DNA of 37,048 nt from Candidatus Colimorpha pelethequi (GTDB lineage Bacteria > Bacteroidota > Bacteroidia > Bacteroidales > P3). Where the stretch lies: positions 1 to 37,048 of the forward strand of contig JAGHVO010000044.1 of assembly GCA_018064245.1 (NCBI GenBank), written 5' to 3'. The translations under genes and the position numbers were made by a program. Below the pieces are notes generated by a model, which worked only from the letters and a program-made list of their open reading frames with translations, had not been told where the DNA came from and did not search any database. Below, in pieces: positions 15,867-24,818 of the stretch. Numbering within the stretch: the stretch's first letter is position 1; each line of letters starts with the position of its first letter.

Positions 15867-17114
15867 TTATTCCGGAATATCCTCATCGGATTTGGGAAGT
15901 TCCAACTGAGGTTCCTCCTCTTCTTCCTCTTCAATGATACGGAACAGCACCTGCAAAGACTTTTTCAACTTATAGTCGCCCCGTTTGTCAACGGCATAAG
16001 CCTTGTAATAGTCCTTTCCAAACTTGAAGGAACCCACTTCGCGACTGCTCTCAACCTCATAGAAATAGTCGTCTATCTCGTCGGGCTGGATTCTTTTTCC
16101 AAGAAACAACGTATCGAACTGGGCTGGATTGATGGCAACCTGAGCATAAAGGTTATCGGTTCCTTTCACCTTGATTTTCTTCGTAGTAAGGCTCTTGTAC
16201 TCAACGCCTTTTTCGGAATATTTCTTTGCATAGATACGCAATTTATTATCCCACTGCTCCTGCGTGATAGGTACACGAACATAAATGGAATCAAGCAAAG
16301 GCAACGAACATTCGTCGGCGGTGCGGCGGAAATTGCTGTTGAACACGATATATCCCGCATTTACAAGCAATTGCTTACGATGTGGAATGAGAAAATAGCG
16401 CTCCACAATCTGATGATAGTCAAGATGTTCTTCTATGTCGATATGCAATGCGGGAGGACAAGAATCCTTGGTATTGTCAACGGCATAAACCGATCCACGT
16501 TTCAAATCCATCGTTACATAATAACCTCTGATGGTGCTATCCTGGCGCGGAATGTAGCAGCCACGGACCAATCCAATGCATTCGTCTGGATTGTTGCGGA
16601 ACGTGACCAGGACGGAATTGCGAACCGAAATGGATTTGTTGAGCAACAGACGCGCTTCGGGAAGTTCGGATTGGTTGAGGATGCTCTTTGAAACAGGAAC
16701 CTCAAAACGGAGGCGTTCGATGGTGTCGCCATGGCAAGAGCAATGGATGGGATTGACGGCATAGCGCACAGGGAACGGAGAATGGCAACGATGTGCAAAA
16801 TAATGATACACGGCATCTACGCGACGTTGCGCAAGACTATCATCGGTTGCGTAGCCTTCGATAAGCATAGTATAAAGTTTGGGATTATACTGATCAAAAG
16901 CAATCCCATAAACCGAATCAAGCAAATCGAGATCCGAAAGAGAAAGGGCACTATCCGCATCCTTGAAATTGAGAAGCAAACAGAATTGCTCAGGATTTTG
17001 CATGGCTTTCTGCATGTCCTTGATGGGCTTGGCAGAGGGAATGTAGATTCCCGACTGGGCCTGGATGCCAAGGAACGCAATCACGAAAAGGATGATAAGT
17101 AGGAAACGCTTCAT
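15867..17114 (-). CDS. Secreted protein of unknown function with an OmpA-like segment
   Basis: A 415-residue protein with a signal peptide (MKRFLLIILFVIAFLGIQAQ). Near residues 80-115, LIEGYATDDSLAQRRVDAVYHYF resembles the IEGYTD...SxxRAxAVxxYL helix-strand of OmpA-type peptidoglycan-binding domains. The rest of that domain is not obvious, so it may be half a domain or a coincidence. The body is beta-rich with several Cys residues (HRCHSPFP, HCSCHG). The tail is very acidic (a run of eight Glu in FRIIEEEEEEEE-type sequence, then PKSDEDIPE). It lies between moxR and panB on the same strand, in a series with periplasmic folding factors, which suggests an envelope role. No family was recognised with confidence. 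Confidence 0.6.
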   Translation of the reverse strand: MKRFLLIILFVIAFLGIQAQSGIYIPSAKPIKDMQKAMQNPEQFCLLLNFKDADSALSLSDLDLLDSVYGIAFDQYNPKLYTMLIEGYATDDSLAQRRVDAVYHYFAHRCHSPFPVRYAVNPIHCSCHGDTIERLRFEVPVSKSILNQSELPEARLLLNKSISVRNSVLVTFRNNPDECIGLVRGCYIPRQDSTIRGYYVTMDLKRGSVYAVDNTKDSCPPALHIDIEEHLDYHQIVERYFLIPHRKQLLVNAGYIVFNSNFRRTADECSLPLLDSIYVRVPITQEQWDNKLRIYAKKYSEKGVEYKSLTTKKIKVKGTDNLYAQVAINPAQFDTLFLGKRIQPDEIDDYFYEVESSREVGSFKFGKDYYKAYAVDKRGDYKLKKSLQVLFRIIEEEEEEEPQLELPKSDEDIPE

Positions 17115-17149
17115 TAATTAAATATTAAAAAGTTATGGGTTACGAAGTC

Positions 17150-17256
17150 TATTCTCTATTGTTGATTTGTTGAACTGAGAGATGAGAATTAAGCAAGAAC
17201 GGTCACAGTTAGTCAAGGTCAAGGTCAAGGTTAAGGTCAAGGTCACCAATCACTAA
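17150..17256 (-). repeat. Intergenic modular repeat element, locus 7
   Basis: On the minus strand the moxR stop TGA is part of the head TGATTAGTGATTGGTGACC. Five hexamers cover 17213-17242. A linker TAACTGTGACCGTTCT resembles locus 3. Then comes the AATTCTCATCTCTC tail, with 17164-17190 matching 9581-9607 in reverse complement, one mismatch in 27. Confidence 0.85.
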
Positions 17257-18222
17257 TCACTTCTTTTCCATTATCATCTGGATAATGGTGTCGATTGATA
17301 TGCCTTCGGCTTCGGCATAGTAGTTGCCCACAATGCGATGACGAAGAACCTCTGTAGCCACGGCCTGCACGTCTTCAATATCGGGAGAGTATTTGCCCAT
17401 AAACGCGGCATGGGTTCGCGCACCAATAATGAGATACTGCGAAGCTCGCGGGCCAGCGCCCCAGCTGATGAAACGGGAAGCGACACTTTCTGGAGCGCGC
17501 TGTTTGTCGGGACGAGTGGCTGAGACTAGTCGCACCGCATATTCGCAGACGTTGTCGGGCACCGGCATACGGCGAATGACACTCTGGCTGGCAAGGATAT
17601 CCTCAACGGAAAGCACCTTGTTCAGCTGCACATTAGTATCTATTGTGGTGGCTTTTACGATGTTCATCTCTTCCTCGAAGGATGGATAATCCAAGCGGAC
17701 ATTGAACATGAAACGGTCCAGCTGCGCCTCGGGCAAAGGATAGGTCCCCTCCTGTTCGATGGGATTTTGGGTAGCCAATACAAAGAAAGGATTCGGCAAC
17801 GCATAGCTCTTGCCTGCCACCGTCACAAACTTCTCCTGCATGGCTTCCAACAGCGCCGCCTGCGTCTTGGGAGGCGTACGGTTTATCTCATCGGCAAGGA
17901 CAATATTGGCAAAAACCGGTCCCTTGAGAAACTGGAACTTGCGATTTTCATCAAGAATTTCCGTTCCCGTGATGTCTGACGGCATCAAGTCGGGCGTGAA
18001 CTGAATACGGTTGAACTCGAGACCAAGAACCTGCGAAAGTGTCTTGACCAAAAGCGTCTTGGCAAGTCCAGGAACACCCACCAAAAGGCAGTGTCCTCCC
18101 GAGAAAATGGAAGTAAGCAGACTGTCAACGGCGGCGTCCTGACCGACAATCACTTTCGAGATTTCGGATTTCAACGCAGCATAACGCGTCACAAGTTGGT
18201 TGAGAATTTCAGTATCGGACAC
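17257..18222 (-). CDS. MoxR-family AAA ATPase
   Basis: MoxR ATPases are chaperone-like AAA+ proteins that usually mature or activate partner proteins, often with VWA-domain co-factors. The 321-residue protein has Walker A GVPGLAKT (residues 49-56), Walker B with Asp111-Glu112 in VLADEINRTPPKTQAALLEA, sensor ATQNPIEQEGTYPLPEAQLDRF, and an AAA lid C-terminal domain. It is well conserved and complete. The usual DUF58 and VWA partner genes are not next to it here; its neighbours are a SurA-like chaperone upstream and a secreted unknown downstream, so the client cannot be named. Confidence 0.93.
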   Translation of the reverse strand: MSDTEILNQLVTRYAALKSEISKVIVGQDAAVDSLLTSIFSGGHCLLVGVPGLAKTLLVKTLSQVLGLEFNRIQFTPDLMPSDITGTEILDENRKFQFLKGPVFANIVLADEINRTPPKTQAALLEAMQEKFVTVAGKSYALPNPFFVLATQNPIEQEGTYPLPEAQLDRFMFNVRLDYPSFEEEMNIVKATTIDTNVQLNKVLSVEDILASQSVIRRMPVPDNVCEYAVRLVSATRPDKQRAPESVASRFISWGAGPRASQYLIIGARTHAAFMGKYSPDIEDVQAVATEVLRHRIVGNYYAEAEGISIDTIIQMIMEKK

Positions 18223-18318
18223 TTTATAATTGATAATTGGAATTTTACAATTGATAATTACCCATTTGCACTCATTTACATCCCGTCAACAATTCAACGA
18301 CTCAGCATCGAAAAAAAA
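18223..18318. repeat. Low-complexity spacer with AATTGATAATT direct repeats and an element tail remnant
   Basis: ATTGATAATT occurs twice about 20 bp apart (near 18229 and 18250). TCAACAATTCAAC at 18286-18298 is part of the tail seen in loci 3 and 8. No hexamer block is present, so it looks like a decayed or tail-only relative of the intergenic element. Confidence 0.5.
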
Positions 18319-19680
18319 CTATTCTTCGTTCTGGACCCATTGAAGCTGGAAAGGACAGGTGCGGTATTCCTCGGCAATATAAATATATGTATTCTTTATC
18401 ATCTTGGAAGCCCAATCAAGAACCTTGTTGTTCTTGGCTTCCTGCAAGGCGGCGTTATAAATCTTGTCGTAATCCATTTCAAGATTAGCCGTATGCGACG
18501 GGATATGCTTGGTAAGCTTGACTACTCGGAAAAGGTCTTTGTTCTCATCATCTTTCATTGCCAAAGCGTTTGAGATGTCACCTTCATCCATACCAGCAAT
18601 GCCGACTCCCGGATAGAGTTCCGAAATCATCTCTTTCGAAAAGCGGTTGCTTAACGTGTAGGGATTGTTGAGCACTCCGCCCAGCGTCTTGCTGGAAGCA
18701 TCGGAATAAGTCTTGGCAGCCTCCTCAAAGGTAATGTTTCCAAGACGGACCTGCTGCGCGATGCTGTCGAGACGGATGCGCGCCTTGAGCATGTCTTCGG
18801 CAGAGACCTTAGGAGTCATCAAGATATGACGCACGTTGACGGTGTTGCCGCGACGTTCGATAAGTTGTAGGATATGGAATCCATATTGCGTTTCGATGAT
18901 TGGAGACACTTCACCGGGTTTGAGGGCAAAAGCCGCAGCCTCGAATTCAGCCACCATCTCGCCACGGGAAAAAAATCCCAATTCGCCGCCCTTGGTTGAC
19001 GATGCAGGGTCTTGTGAGTAGAGCGTGGCCAACATGCCAAATTTCTCACCGGCAAGAATTCGCTCACGCAGCCGAGCCAACTCAAGTTTTACCTTATCAC
19101 GTTCAGCTTCGGAAACTTCCGGCTTGAGCACAATCTCGGAAAGTTCATATTCATCCTCCAAGGTGGGCAGACTGTCGGCAGGAATCTTATTGTAGTAAGC
19201 CGCAACCTCGGCAGGAGTGATTTTCACACTCTCGGTGAGATTATACTGAACGCGCATACTAAGATATCCGTCGTGGACAAGGTCAAATAAAATGTCATGA
19301 AGTTGGTCAAACTCATAACCCGTAGCTTGCTTAACAGCTTCATTAGAACCATATTGTTGTTCATAAGGTTTCATTCTTCTCTGCACCTCAGCCTCCACTT
19401 CTTCATCACCTACCTCAACGCTATCAACCATGCCTTTATGAACCAGCAATTTGGTAATCAGCATGCTCTCAAGAACATTGCAACGATTTTCAAAAGCATT
19501 GGCATAGCCTTGCTTGATACGAATCTGTTTGTAGTTCTGCTCTACGTCAGACATCTTGATAATATTCTGGCCGACAACGGCGACAACCTTGTCGATTACT
19601 GTCTCTTTTTGCGCGGAAGCAGACACTCCTGCAAGCGTGAACAGGAGCAACAACGTAAAATATCTATGGAAAGAATTCAT
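18319..19680 (-). CDS. surA: SurA-like periplasmic peptidylprolyl isomerase
   Basis: SurA-type proteins escort outer-membrane proteins through the periplasm and carry parvulin PPIase domains. The 453-residue protein has a signal peptide (MNSFHRYFTLLLLFTLAGVSASAQ) and then the SurA N-terminal segment (DKVVAVVGQNIIKMSDVEQ). Two parvulin domains follow, at about residues 170-270 (SEIVLKPEVSEAERD, GGELGFFSRGEMVAEFE, QYGFHILQL) and 275-385 (VRHILMTPKVSAEDML, LGGVLN). The domain order and length match SurA. It lies directly downstream of a second, larger parvulin gene. Confidence 0.88.
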   Translation of the reverse strand: MNSFHRYFTLLLLFTLAGVSASAQKETVIDKVVAVVGQNIIKMSDVEQNYKQIRIKQGYANAFENRCNVLESMLITKLLVHKGMVDSVEVGDEEVEAEVQRRMKPYEQQYGSNEAVKQATGYEFDQLHDILFDLVHDGYLSMRVQYNLTESVKITPAEVAAYYNKIPADSLPTLEDEYELSEIVLKPEVSEAERDKVKLELARLRERILAGEKFGMLATLYSQDPASSTKGGELGFFSRGEMVAEFEAAAFALKPGEVSPIIETQYGFHILQLIERRGNTVNVRHILMTPKVSAEDMLKARIRLDSIAQQVRLGNITFEEAAKTYSDASSKTLGGVLNNPYTLSNRFSKEMISELYPGVGIAGMDEGDISNALAMKDDENKDLFRVVKLTKHIPSHTANLEMDYDKIYNAALQEAKNNKVLDWASKMIKNTYIYIAEEYRTCPFQLQWVQNEE

Positions 19681-19742
19681 TATTATTTAATAAATGATGA
19701 CTAGAGATTGGAGATTAACCTATTTTACGAATGCACAGCGCA

Positions 19743-21884
19743 TCAGTACGAAATTTCGTCAATAACATCTTGATGAATCACAACGTTATACTGACGACGC
19801 AGACGACTGACAAGTTCGTTTTCAAGCGCTGTTTGATAGTCGTTGATGTAGTAGCCTCTTGCCTCGGTAGAACTTTTCAGTTCCGGATCTTGGATACGTT
19901 CTACTACAATGATTTCATAGCCTTTCTTTCCGTCAGGATGCGTATAGATGCCTTGTTTCCATTCCATGCTGGAAAGCATTGTTTGACGACCCTGTTCCAG
20001 CAAATCAGTGCGCATCGAGATGAGTTTTTCCCCATCAACCTTCTTGCCGGCCTTTTTTACCAGCTGCTTACGAATGTCGCTAACGCTCAATCCTTTCTCG
20101 ACAGCCTTGGCTACAATTTTCGTCGCCTTTTCGGGCTGGAGACAGAGACTATCGGCAACAGAAATAATGCTCAAACGGGCTCGCTGGTTCCAGAAATAGA
20201 CGGAATCCTCGGGGTTGTCGTAGGAACGGAGTTTGCTGGACTCATTGTAAAAGGCGGCAAATCCCACCGTATCAACAACAGCCTTGTTCCAGACCATCGC
20301 ATCGTTGTAGGAGAAAATCATCAAACCACGACGATACTCGTTGACAAGGTCACGAAACTCTGGATTCTCAATTTCCAACTGGCTGTCGGCATATTTCAAA
20401 ACAGTCTGTGAAACGAAATCATCATAACGTTCAGCCGCATACTTGGCAAGATCGCCACGGAAATGCAGTTTCTGATTCATTGCGATGTATTTGCAGAAAT
20501 CACGCGTATTGTAACGCACGCCAGCCAATTCAAACAAAGGACGCTCATCGGTGACGAGGGAGTCGTTGTAAACCCATTTGTTTACGAAAACAGAATCCGT
20601 CAACATCGAAACAGCATTGTCAAGATTGGAGGCGTATGGGGTCTTCTTGGTCACCTTCTTAGCCTTGGCAAAGGTCCATGCACCATTTTGAGACTTCCAC
20701 GTGCCGTAGGTCTGGGTATAATCAGTAAAGCCGTATTTTTTCTTGGCCTGTTCCACAAACTTCGACTGCGGTTCGCCGTTGCGCTGGTCTCGGGACAGCT
20801 TTTGCTTGTAAAGCGGCAACATATCCTCGTAGGTGGGAATACGGTCTTTCTTGAGGAGCTTTACAATGTGCCATCCATAAACCGACTGGAAAGGTTCGGA
20901 AAATTCGCCCTCCTTCAATTTGGAGACGGCAACGACATATTCAGACGGAATCTGACGGATGGAAGCATCAGAAATAGTGGCGTTGGGCGTGGAACGGTCG
21001 TGGCTGTAATTCTTTGCCACTTGAACAAAATCCTCGCCATCTTGCAGATGTCTGTACGCCAACTCAATTTGACCCTTTGCGGTAGCTTCGTTGAGGTCGG
21101 AACGAACCCAGATATGCTGCAATGTGGTGTTACCAAAATACTCAACCTTTTCGAAAAGTTTGATGATGTGATAGCCGTAACGGGTACGAATAGGCTTCGA
21201 AATCTCACCCGGCTGCAAGGTGTAGGCGGCATTTTCGAAAGGATATACCATATCGAAAACGGTAAAACAACCCAAATCACCTTCTCGAGGATTGACTTGA
21301 TGAGGGCGAGCTTTCTGTTCTTCTGTCATCTGGAGTACCACCAGCTCATCTGCGACCTTGTAGAAATCCTCTCCTGCTTTCACACGATTGTAAACATCCA
21401 TCGCCTGATTGTAAGCCTTCAAAGTATCCTCCGGACTGGGTGCGCGGTCCATTCTCACCAAGATATGGGCGGCATGAACGACATAGTGATTGCGCTCGTA
21501 AGCCTCACGGAAAATGTTCTCCATCGTGGCGGAATCGATCAGATAGGGAGCGGCCAATTCTTTACGGTAGGTTTCCAGCTCCTTGACCAACGAAGGCATG
21601 GTATCCATACCCTTTGCGTAGGCGTCGGCCAGTTTCACACGGAAATTGACGAACAAACGGGCATAATCTTCCAAAGCCTTGCGTTTTTCGTAGGTACAAG
21701 CCGTAGGCTTCGCCTCAGGACTCTGGCCTATGGACTGCAGGAATTCCTTCATGAACTCCGACTTGTAGATTTTCTCTCCATTTATCTCAAAAATGACAGG
21801 GTCATCCTTGGTTTGCTGTGCAAAAACCGTTCCGTTCACAAGCAGCATTCCTGCCGCAAACAAAACAAAAAAGATTTTTTTCAT
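19743..21884 (-). CDS. Large periplasmic parvulin-type peptidylprolyl isomerase
   Basis: A 713-residue exported protein with a signal peptide (MKKIFFVLFAAGMLLVNGTVFAQ). A chaperone-like helical N-terminus (FEINGEKIYKSEFMKEFLQ) comes next, then two parvulin domains at about residues 135-240 (AAHILVRMDRAPSPEDT, GDLGCFTVFDMVYPFE, RYGYHIIKLF) and 245-350 (LQHIWVRSD, IRQIPSEYVVAVSKL, YGWHIVKLL). The remaining 350 residues are mostly helical and lack a recognised domain. Proteins of this kind probably assist folding of secreted or outer-membrane proteins. It follows guaB by 37 nt and precedes surA by 62 nt, so the three may be co-transcribed. Confidence 0.88.
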   Translation of the reverse strand: MKKIFFVLFAAGMLLVNGTVFAQQTKDDPVIFEINGEKIYKSEFMKEFLQSIGQSPEAKPTACTYEKRKALEDYARLFVNFRVKLADAYAKGMDTMPSLVKELETYRKELAAPYLIDSATMENIFREAYERNHYVVHAAHILVRMDRAPSPEDTLKAYNQAMDVYNRVKAGEDFYKVADELVVLQMTEEQKARPHQVNPREGDLGCFTVFDMVYPFENAAYTLQPGEISKPIRTRYGYHIIKLFEKVEYFGNTTLQHIWVRSDLNEATAKGQIELAYRHLQDGEDFVQVAKNYSHDRSTPNATISDASIRQIPSEYVVAVSKLKEGEFSEPFQSVYGWHIVKLLKKDRIPTYEDMLPLYKQKLSRDQRNGEPQSKFVEQAKKKYGFTDYTQTYGTWKSQNGAWTFAKAKKVTKKTPYASNLDNAVSMLTDSVFVNKWVYNDSLVTDERPLFELAGVRYNTRDFCKYIAMNQKLHFRGDLAKYAAERYDDFVSQTVLKYADSQLEIENPEFRDLVNEYRRGLMIFSYNDAMVWNKAVVDTVGFAAFYNESSKLRSYDNPEDSVYFWNQRARLSIISVADSLCLQPEKATKIVAKAVEKGLSVSDIRKQLVKKAGKKVDGEKLISMRTDLLEQGRQTMLSSMEWKQGIYTHPDGKKGYEIIVVERIQDPELKSSTEARGYYINDYQTALENELVSRLRRQYNVVIHQDVIDEISY

Positions 21885-21921
21885 TACAATCTAATAATTC
21901 TGAAACACTAAAATCCGAATA

Positions 21922-23394
21922 CTATCTTGAATAGTTAGGAGCTTCACGCGTGATGGCGATGTCGTGCGGATGGCTCTCGGTGCGGCCTGCGGCGGTGATG
22001 CGGATGAACTTGGCCTGCTGCAAAGCCTCGATGTTGCGGCTACCCGTGTAACCCATACCGGCTTTCAAGCCACCTACCAACTGATAGAGCACTTCGTTGA
22101 GGGTTCCTTTATAAGGCACGCGTCCCACAACACCTTCAGGAACGAGTTTCTTGGCGTCGGTCTCTTTGTCCTGGAAATAGCGATCCTTAGAGCCACACTG
22201 CATGGCTTCGAGGGAACCCATACCACGATAGGACTTGAACTTACGACCTTCGTAGATGATGGTCTCGCCGGGAGCTTCCTCGGTGCCAGCCACCAACGAA
22301 CCAACCATGATGCTGCTTGCTCCTGCTGCCAAAGCCTTGACAACATCGCCACTGTAGCGAATGCCACCATCGGCGATGATAGGAACGTCGTAGCCTTTCT
22401 GCTTGAGGGCGCCCGCAACCTCACACACTGCGGTGAGCTGGGGAACACCAATGCCGGCAACGATACGGGTAGAGCAGATACTTCCAGGTCCAATACCAAC
22501 CTTGATGGCGTCAGCGCCAGCCTCGGCAAGCATGATGGCGGCTTCGCCCGTAGCGATATTTCCTACAACAACGTCAATCTGGGGATAGGTAGCCTTGACT
22601 TTCTTCAAAGCCTCAACCACGCGGATAGAATGGCCATGAGCGGTATCGATGACGATAGCATCGGCGCCAGCCTTGACCAAAGCCTCAACACGATCCATCA
22701 TGTCGGGCGTAATGCCTACACCAGCAGCAACGCAAAGGCGACCGTTCTTGTCCTTGCAAGCCATGGGACGTTCCTTGGTCTTCATGATGTCACGATAAGT
22801 GATTAAGCCGACAAACTGACCATTGGCATTCACAACGGGAAGTTTCTCGATTTTATGCTGCTGAAGGATATCGGTAGCTTCGGCGAAAGTGGTGCCTTCG
22901 TGGGTGGTGATCAACTTGGTAATCATGATTTCCGACAAAGGACGCTCCATATTGCGTTCGAAACGGAGGTCGCGGTTGGTAACCATGCCGATGAGCATAC
23001 GGTTCTCGTCAACAATGGGAATGCCACCGATGCCGTATTCGTTCATCAGACGCAAAGCGTCCTTCACCAAAGCGTCTTTGGTAAGGGTTACGGGGTCGAT
23101 AATCATGCCGTTTTCGGCACGTTTCACCTTGCGGACCTCGTTGGCCTGGCGTTCGATAGACATGTTTTTGTGGAGTACACCAATACCGCCTTCCTGAGCC
23201 ATACCGATGGCCATGGCAGCTTCGGTAACAGTGTCCATTGCTGCGGAAACCAAAGGAATGTTGAGTTTGATGTTGCGAGAAAATCTTGTTTCAACCGTCA
23301 CTTCTCGGGGAAGAATCTCCGAATAAGAGGGAACCAAAAGTACATCATCGTAAGTAAGGCCTTCGCCAATGAATTTTGAAGTATCTGTGTACAT
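21922..23394 (-). CDS. guaB: Inosine-5'-monophosphate dehydrogenase
   Basis: GuaB oxidises IMP to XMP with NAD+, the rate-setting step of GTP synthesis. The 490-residue length is standard. The catalytic Cys307 lies in [11 protein letters not shown]. The N-terminal [17 protein letters not shown] and the flap-region [11 protein letters not shown] are present. A pair of CBS domains sits at about residues 95-210 ([36 protein letters not shown]). It heads the minus-strand series, and a canonical Bacteroidetes promoter lies just upstream. Very high confidence. Confidence 0.98.
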   Translation of the reverse strand: MYTDTSKFIGEGLTYDDVLLVPSYSEILPREVTVETRFSRNIKLNIPLVSAAMDTVTEAAMAIGMAQEGGIGVLHKNMSIERQANEVRKVKRAENGMIIDPVTLTKDALVKDALRLMNEYGIGGIPIVDENRMLIGMVTNRDLRFERNMERPLSEIMITKLITTHEGTTFAEATDILQQHKIEKLPVVNANGQFVGLITYRDIMKTKERPMACKDKNGRLCVAAGVGITPDMMDRVEALVKAGADAIVIDTAHGHSIRVVEALKKVKATYPQIDVVVGNIATGEAAIMLAEAGADAIKVGIGPGSICSTRIVAGIGVPQLTAVCEVAGALKQKGYDVPIIADGGIRYSGDVVKALAAGASSIMVGSLVAGTEEAPGETIIYEGRKFKSYRGMGSLEAMQCGSKDRYFQDKETDAKKLVPEGVVGRVPYKGTLNEVLYQLVGGLKAGMGYTGSRNIEALQQAKFIRITAAGRTESHPHDIAITREAPNYSR

Positions 23395-23426
23395 AAAACG
23401 TATTTTTTTATAGATAAAATTATCTG

Positions 23427-23457
23427 CAAAAATAAGATTTTTTTGCGGATTATCAAA
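23427..23457 (-). promoter_or_regulatory. guaB promoter (-33 TTTG and -7 TATTTTTG)
   Basis: On the minus strand TTTG (23457-23454) and TATTTTTG (23434-23427) are separated by exactly 19 nt, matching the Bacteroides primary sigma consensus TTTG-N19-TAnnTTTG. The -7 box lies 33 nt before the guaB start. Confidence 0.8.
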
Positions 23458-23487
23458 ATTATATTGTTACACTAAACAAAAATTATG

Positions 23488-23495
23488 TACCTTTG
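23488..23495 (+). promoter_or_regulatory. -7 promoter box of the outer-membrane-type gene divergent from guaB
   Basis: TACCTTTG matches TAnnTTTG and lies 30 nt before ATG 23526. A partial TTG stands about 21 nt upstream. The guaB promoter fires the other way from the same 130-nt spacer. Confidence 0.6.
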
Positions 23496-23525
23496 CCAAA
23501 TATAAGTAAATGCACCTACTACTTT

Positions 23526-24686
23526 ATGTCGCCGCAGAAACTGCATATTACATTACTAATTACCAGCTTCTTAACACTTCTACCAAACATTGGTGAGCAG
23601 TGTTGTGCGCAACAGCAAAATAGCGACAAAGTTGTTGCAATTGACTCCATTTCGTCAAAACATTTATTCTTGGACATCGACGCAAACGCCTTTTTGCGTG
23701 ATGCCGAATATTTTCTTCCCTACACAAAAGGCTATACCGTTGCCGGATACCGACTCTCCCCCACCCTGCGTTACCACATCAACGACCGCGCAGCCATTCG
23801 TGGCGGAGCGATGATGACTTCGGTGGCAGACGTGGATGGAAGATTTCAAGTGCGTCCAATCCTCTCGTTCGACTATCAAGCTTGCAAATGGATGCGCCTT
23901 GTGATGGGCACACTCTACGGAAGCACCAACCACCTGTTGGGAGAACCCATGTACGACCGCGAGCGCTGGTATTACGACTACAAGGAGGACGGATTGCAAA
24001 TTCTCACCAAAACAGTGCATTGGGAGAGCGACACTTGGCTCAACTGGGAACAATTTCTGGAGCCTTGGACCGCCGAACAAGAACGTTTCACATTGGGCAC
24101 ACGGCATGAATTTCAGCTATTGAAAACGCGCAACAGCAACTACCTTATGCTGCCCTTGAGTTTTGTAGGGAGCCATCGCGGCGGTCAGTTTTCCTCGCTC
24201 GACACCTGCATTGAGACACTCTTCAACGAAAGCTTAGCACTGCGCTGGGAAACCCGATGTCTGGACGGGAGCTTCATCGCCATCGAAGCACCCTTCTATT
24301 TTTACCAAAACATGTCACCCGAAGGCGAACGCTTTACGCCATTCACCAATGGCTGGGGTCTGCATCCCAATCTGCAAATCCAAGACAACGACTTTTTCAG
24401 AGCAAAAAACAGCCACAACAACCTTTATTTGCAATTAGGATACTGGTACGGAGACGGTTACATGTCGCCAAGAGGCAGCTATCTGTTTCAATCCGTATCG
24501 TGGCACAATCCCGAATTTGCACAAAAGATACGACACCTACTCACCGCCGACATTGCCTTTGAACACGAATACAAAGACTTCATCCTCAACCTCAACGCCC
24601 AATTCTACTACGATCCCGACCACAAGGCGCTCGACCTCGCCTTCGGTGTGTTGATGCATTGGAAGGGAAGCTTTAGGATATTTTGA
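23526..24686 (+). CDS. Secreted, probable outer-membrane barrel protein of unknown family
   Basis: I place the start at ATG 23526, since the TTG upstream overlaps the promoter box. The 386-residue protein then begins with a signal peptide (MSPQKLHITLLITSFLTLLP, ending near CCAQQ). The mature part is rich in Tyr, Trp and Phe and shows many short alternating strands (YRLSPTLRYHI, LYLQLGYWYGDGY, FILNLNAQFYYD). It ends in an aromatic residue (GSFRIF), as outer-membrane barrels usually do. No family or active site was recognised. The first block is followed by an inverted copy of the repeat element and then gltS, so it is probably not tightly linked to either neighbour. Confidence 0.7.
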   Translation: MSPQKLHITLLITSFLTLLPNIGEQCCAQQQNSDKVVAIDSISSKHLFLDIDANAFLRDAEYFLPYTKGYTVAGYRLSPTLRYHINDRAAIRGGAMMTSVADVDGRFQVRPILSFDYQACKWMRLVMGTLYGSTNHLLGEPMYDRERWYYDYKEDGLQILTKTVHWESDTWLNWEQFLEPWTAEQERFTLGTRHEFQLLKTRNSNYLMLPLSFVGSHRGGQFSSLDTCIETLFNESLALRWETRCLDGSFIAIEAPFYFYQNMSPEGERFTPFTNGWGLHPNLQIQDNDFFRAKNSHNNLYLQLGYWYGDGYMSPRGSYLFQSVSWHNPEFAQKIRHLLTADIAFEHEYKDFILNLNAQFYYDPDHKALDLAFGVLMHWKGSFRIF

Positions 24687-24690
24687 AAAA

Positions 24691-24796
24691 TGTTGAATTG
24701 TTGATTTGAAGATTTGGAGATTTGAGAATTAGTTAAAGTTAAGGTTAAGGTCAAGGTTAAAGTCAAAGTCAAAGTCAAGGTTACTAATCACTGAAA
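24691..24796 (-). repeat. Intergenic modular repeat element, locus 8 (inverted relative to the genes)
   Basis: Between two + genes the element reads on the minus strand. From the right: head CAGTGATTAGTAACC, eight hexamers (24732-24779 on the + strand as GTYAAR units), then a tail of five 8-bp units (24692-24731). Tail segment 24703-24730 matches 26309-26336 in reverse complement with two mismatches in 28; 24691-24707 matches locus 3 perfectly. Confidence 0.85.
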
Positions 24797-24818
24797 AACA
24801 AATAAATACATCTAACAT

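Noticed and set aside
20463-21911. 482-codon open frame on the + strand
   Set aside because: It lies wholly antisense to the well-supported parvulin gene at 19743-21884; its product lacks any domain, and the codon pattern of the sense gene keeps the frame open.
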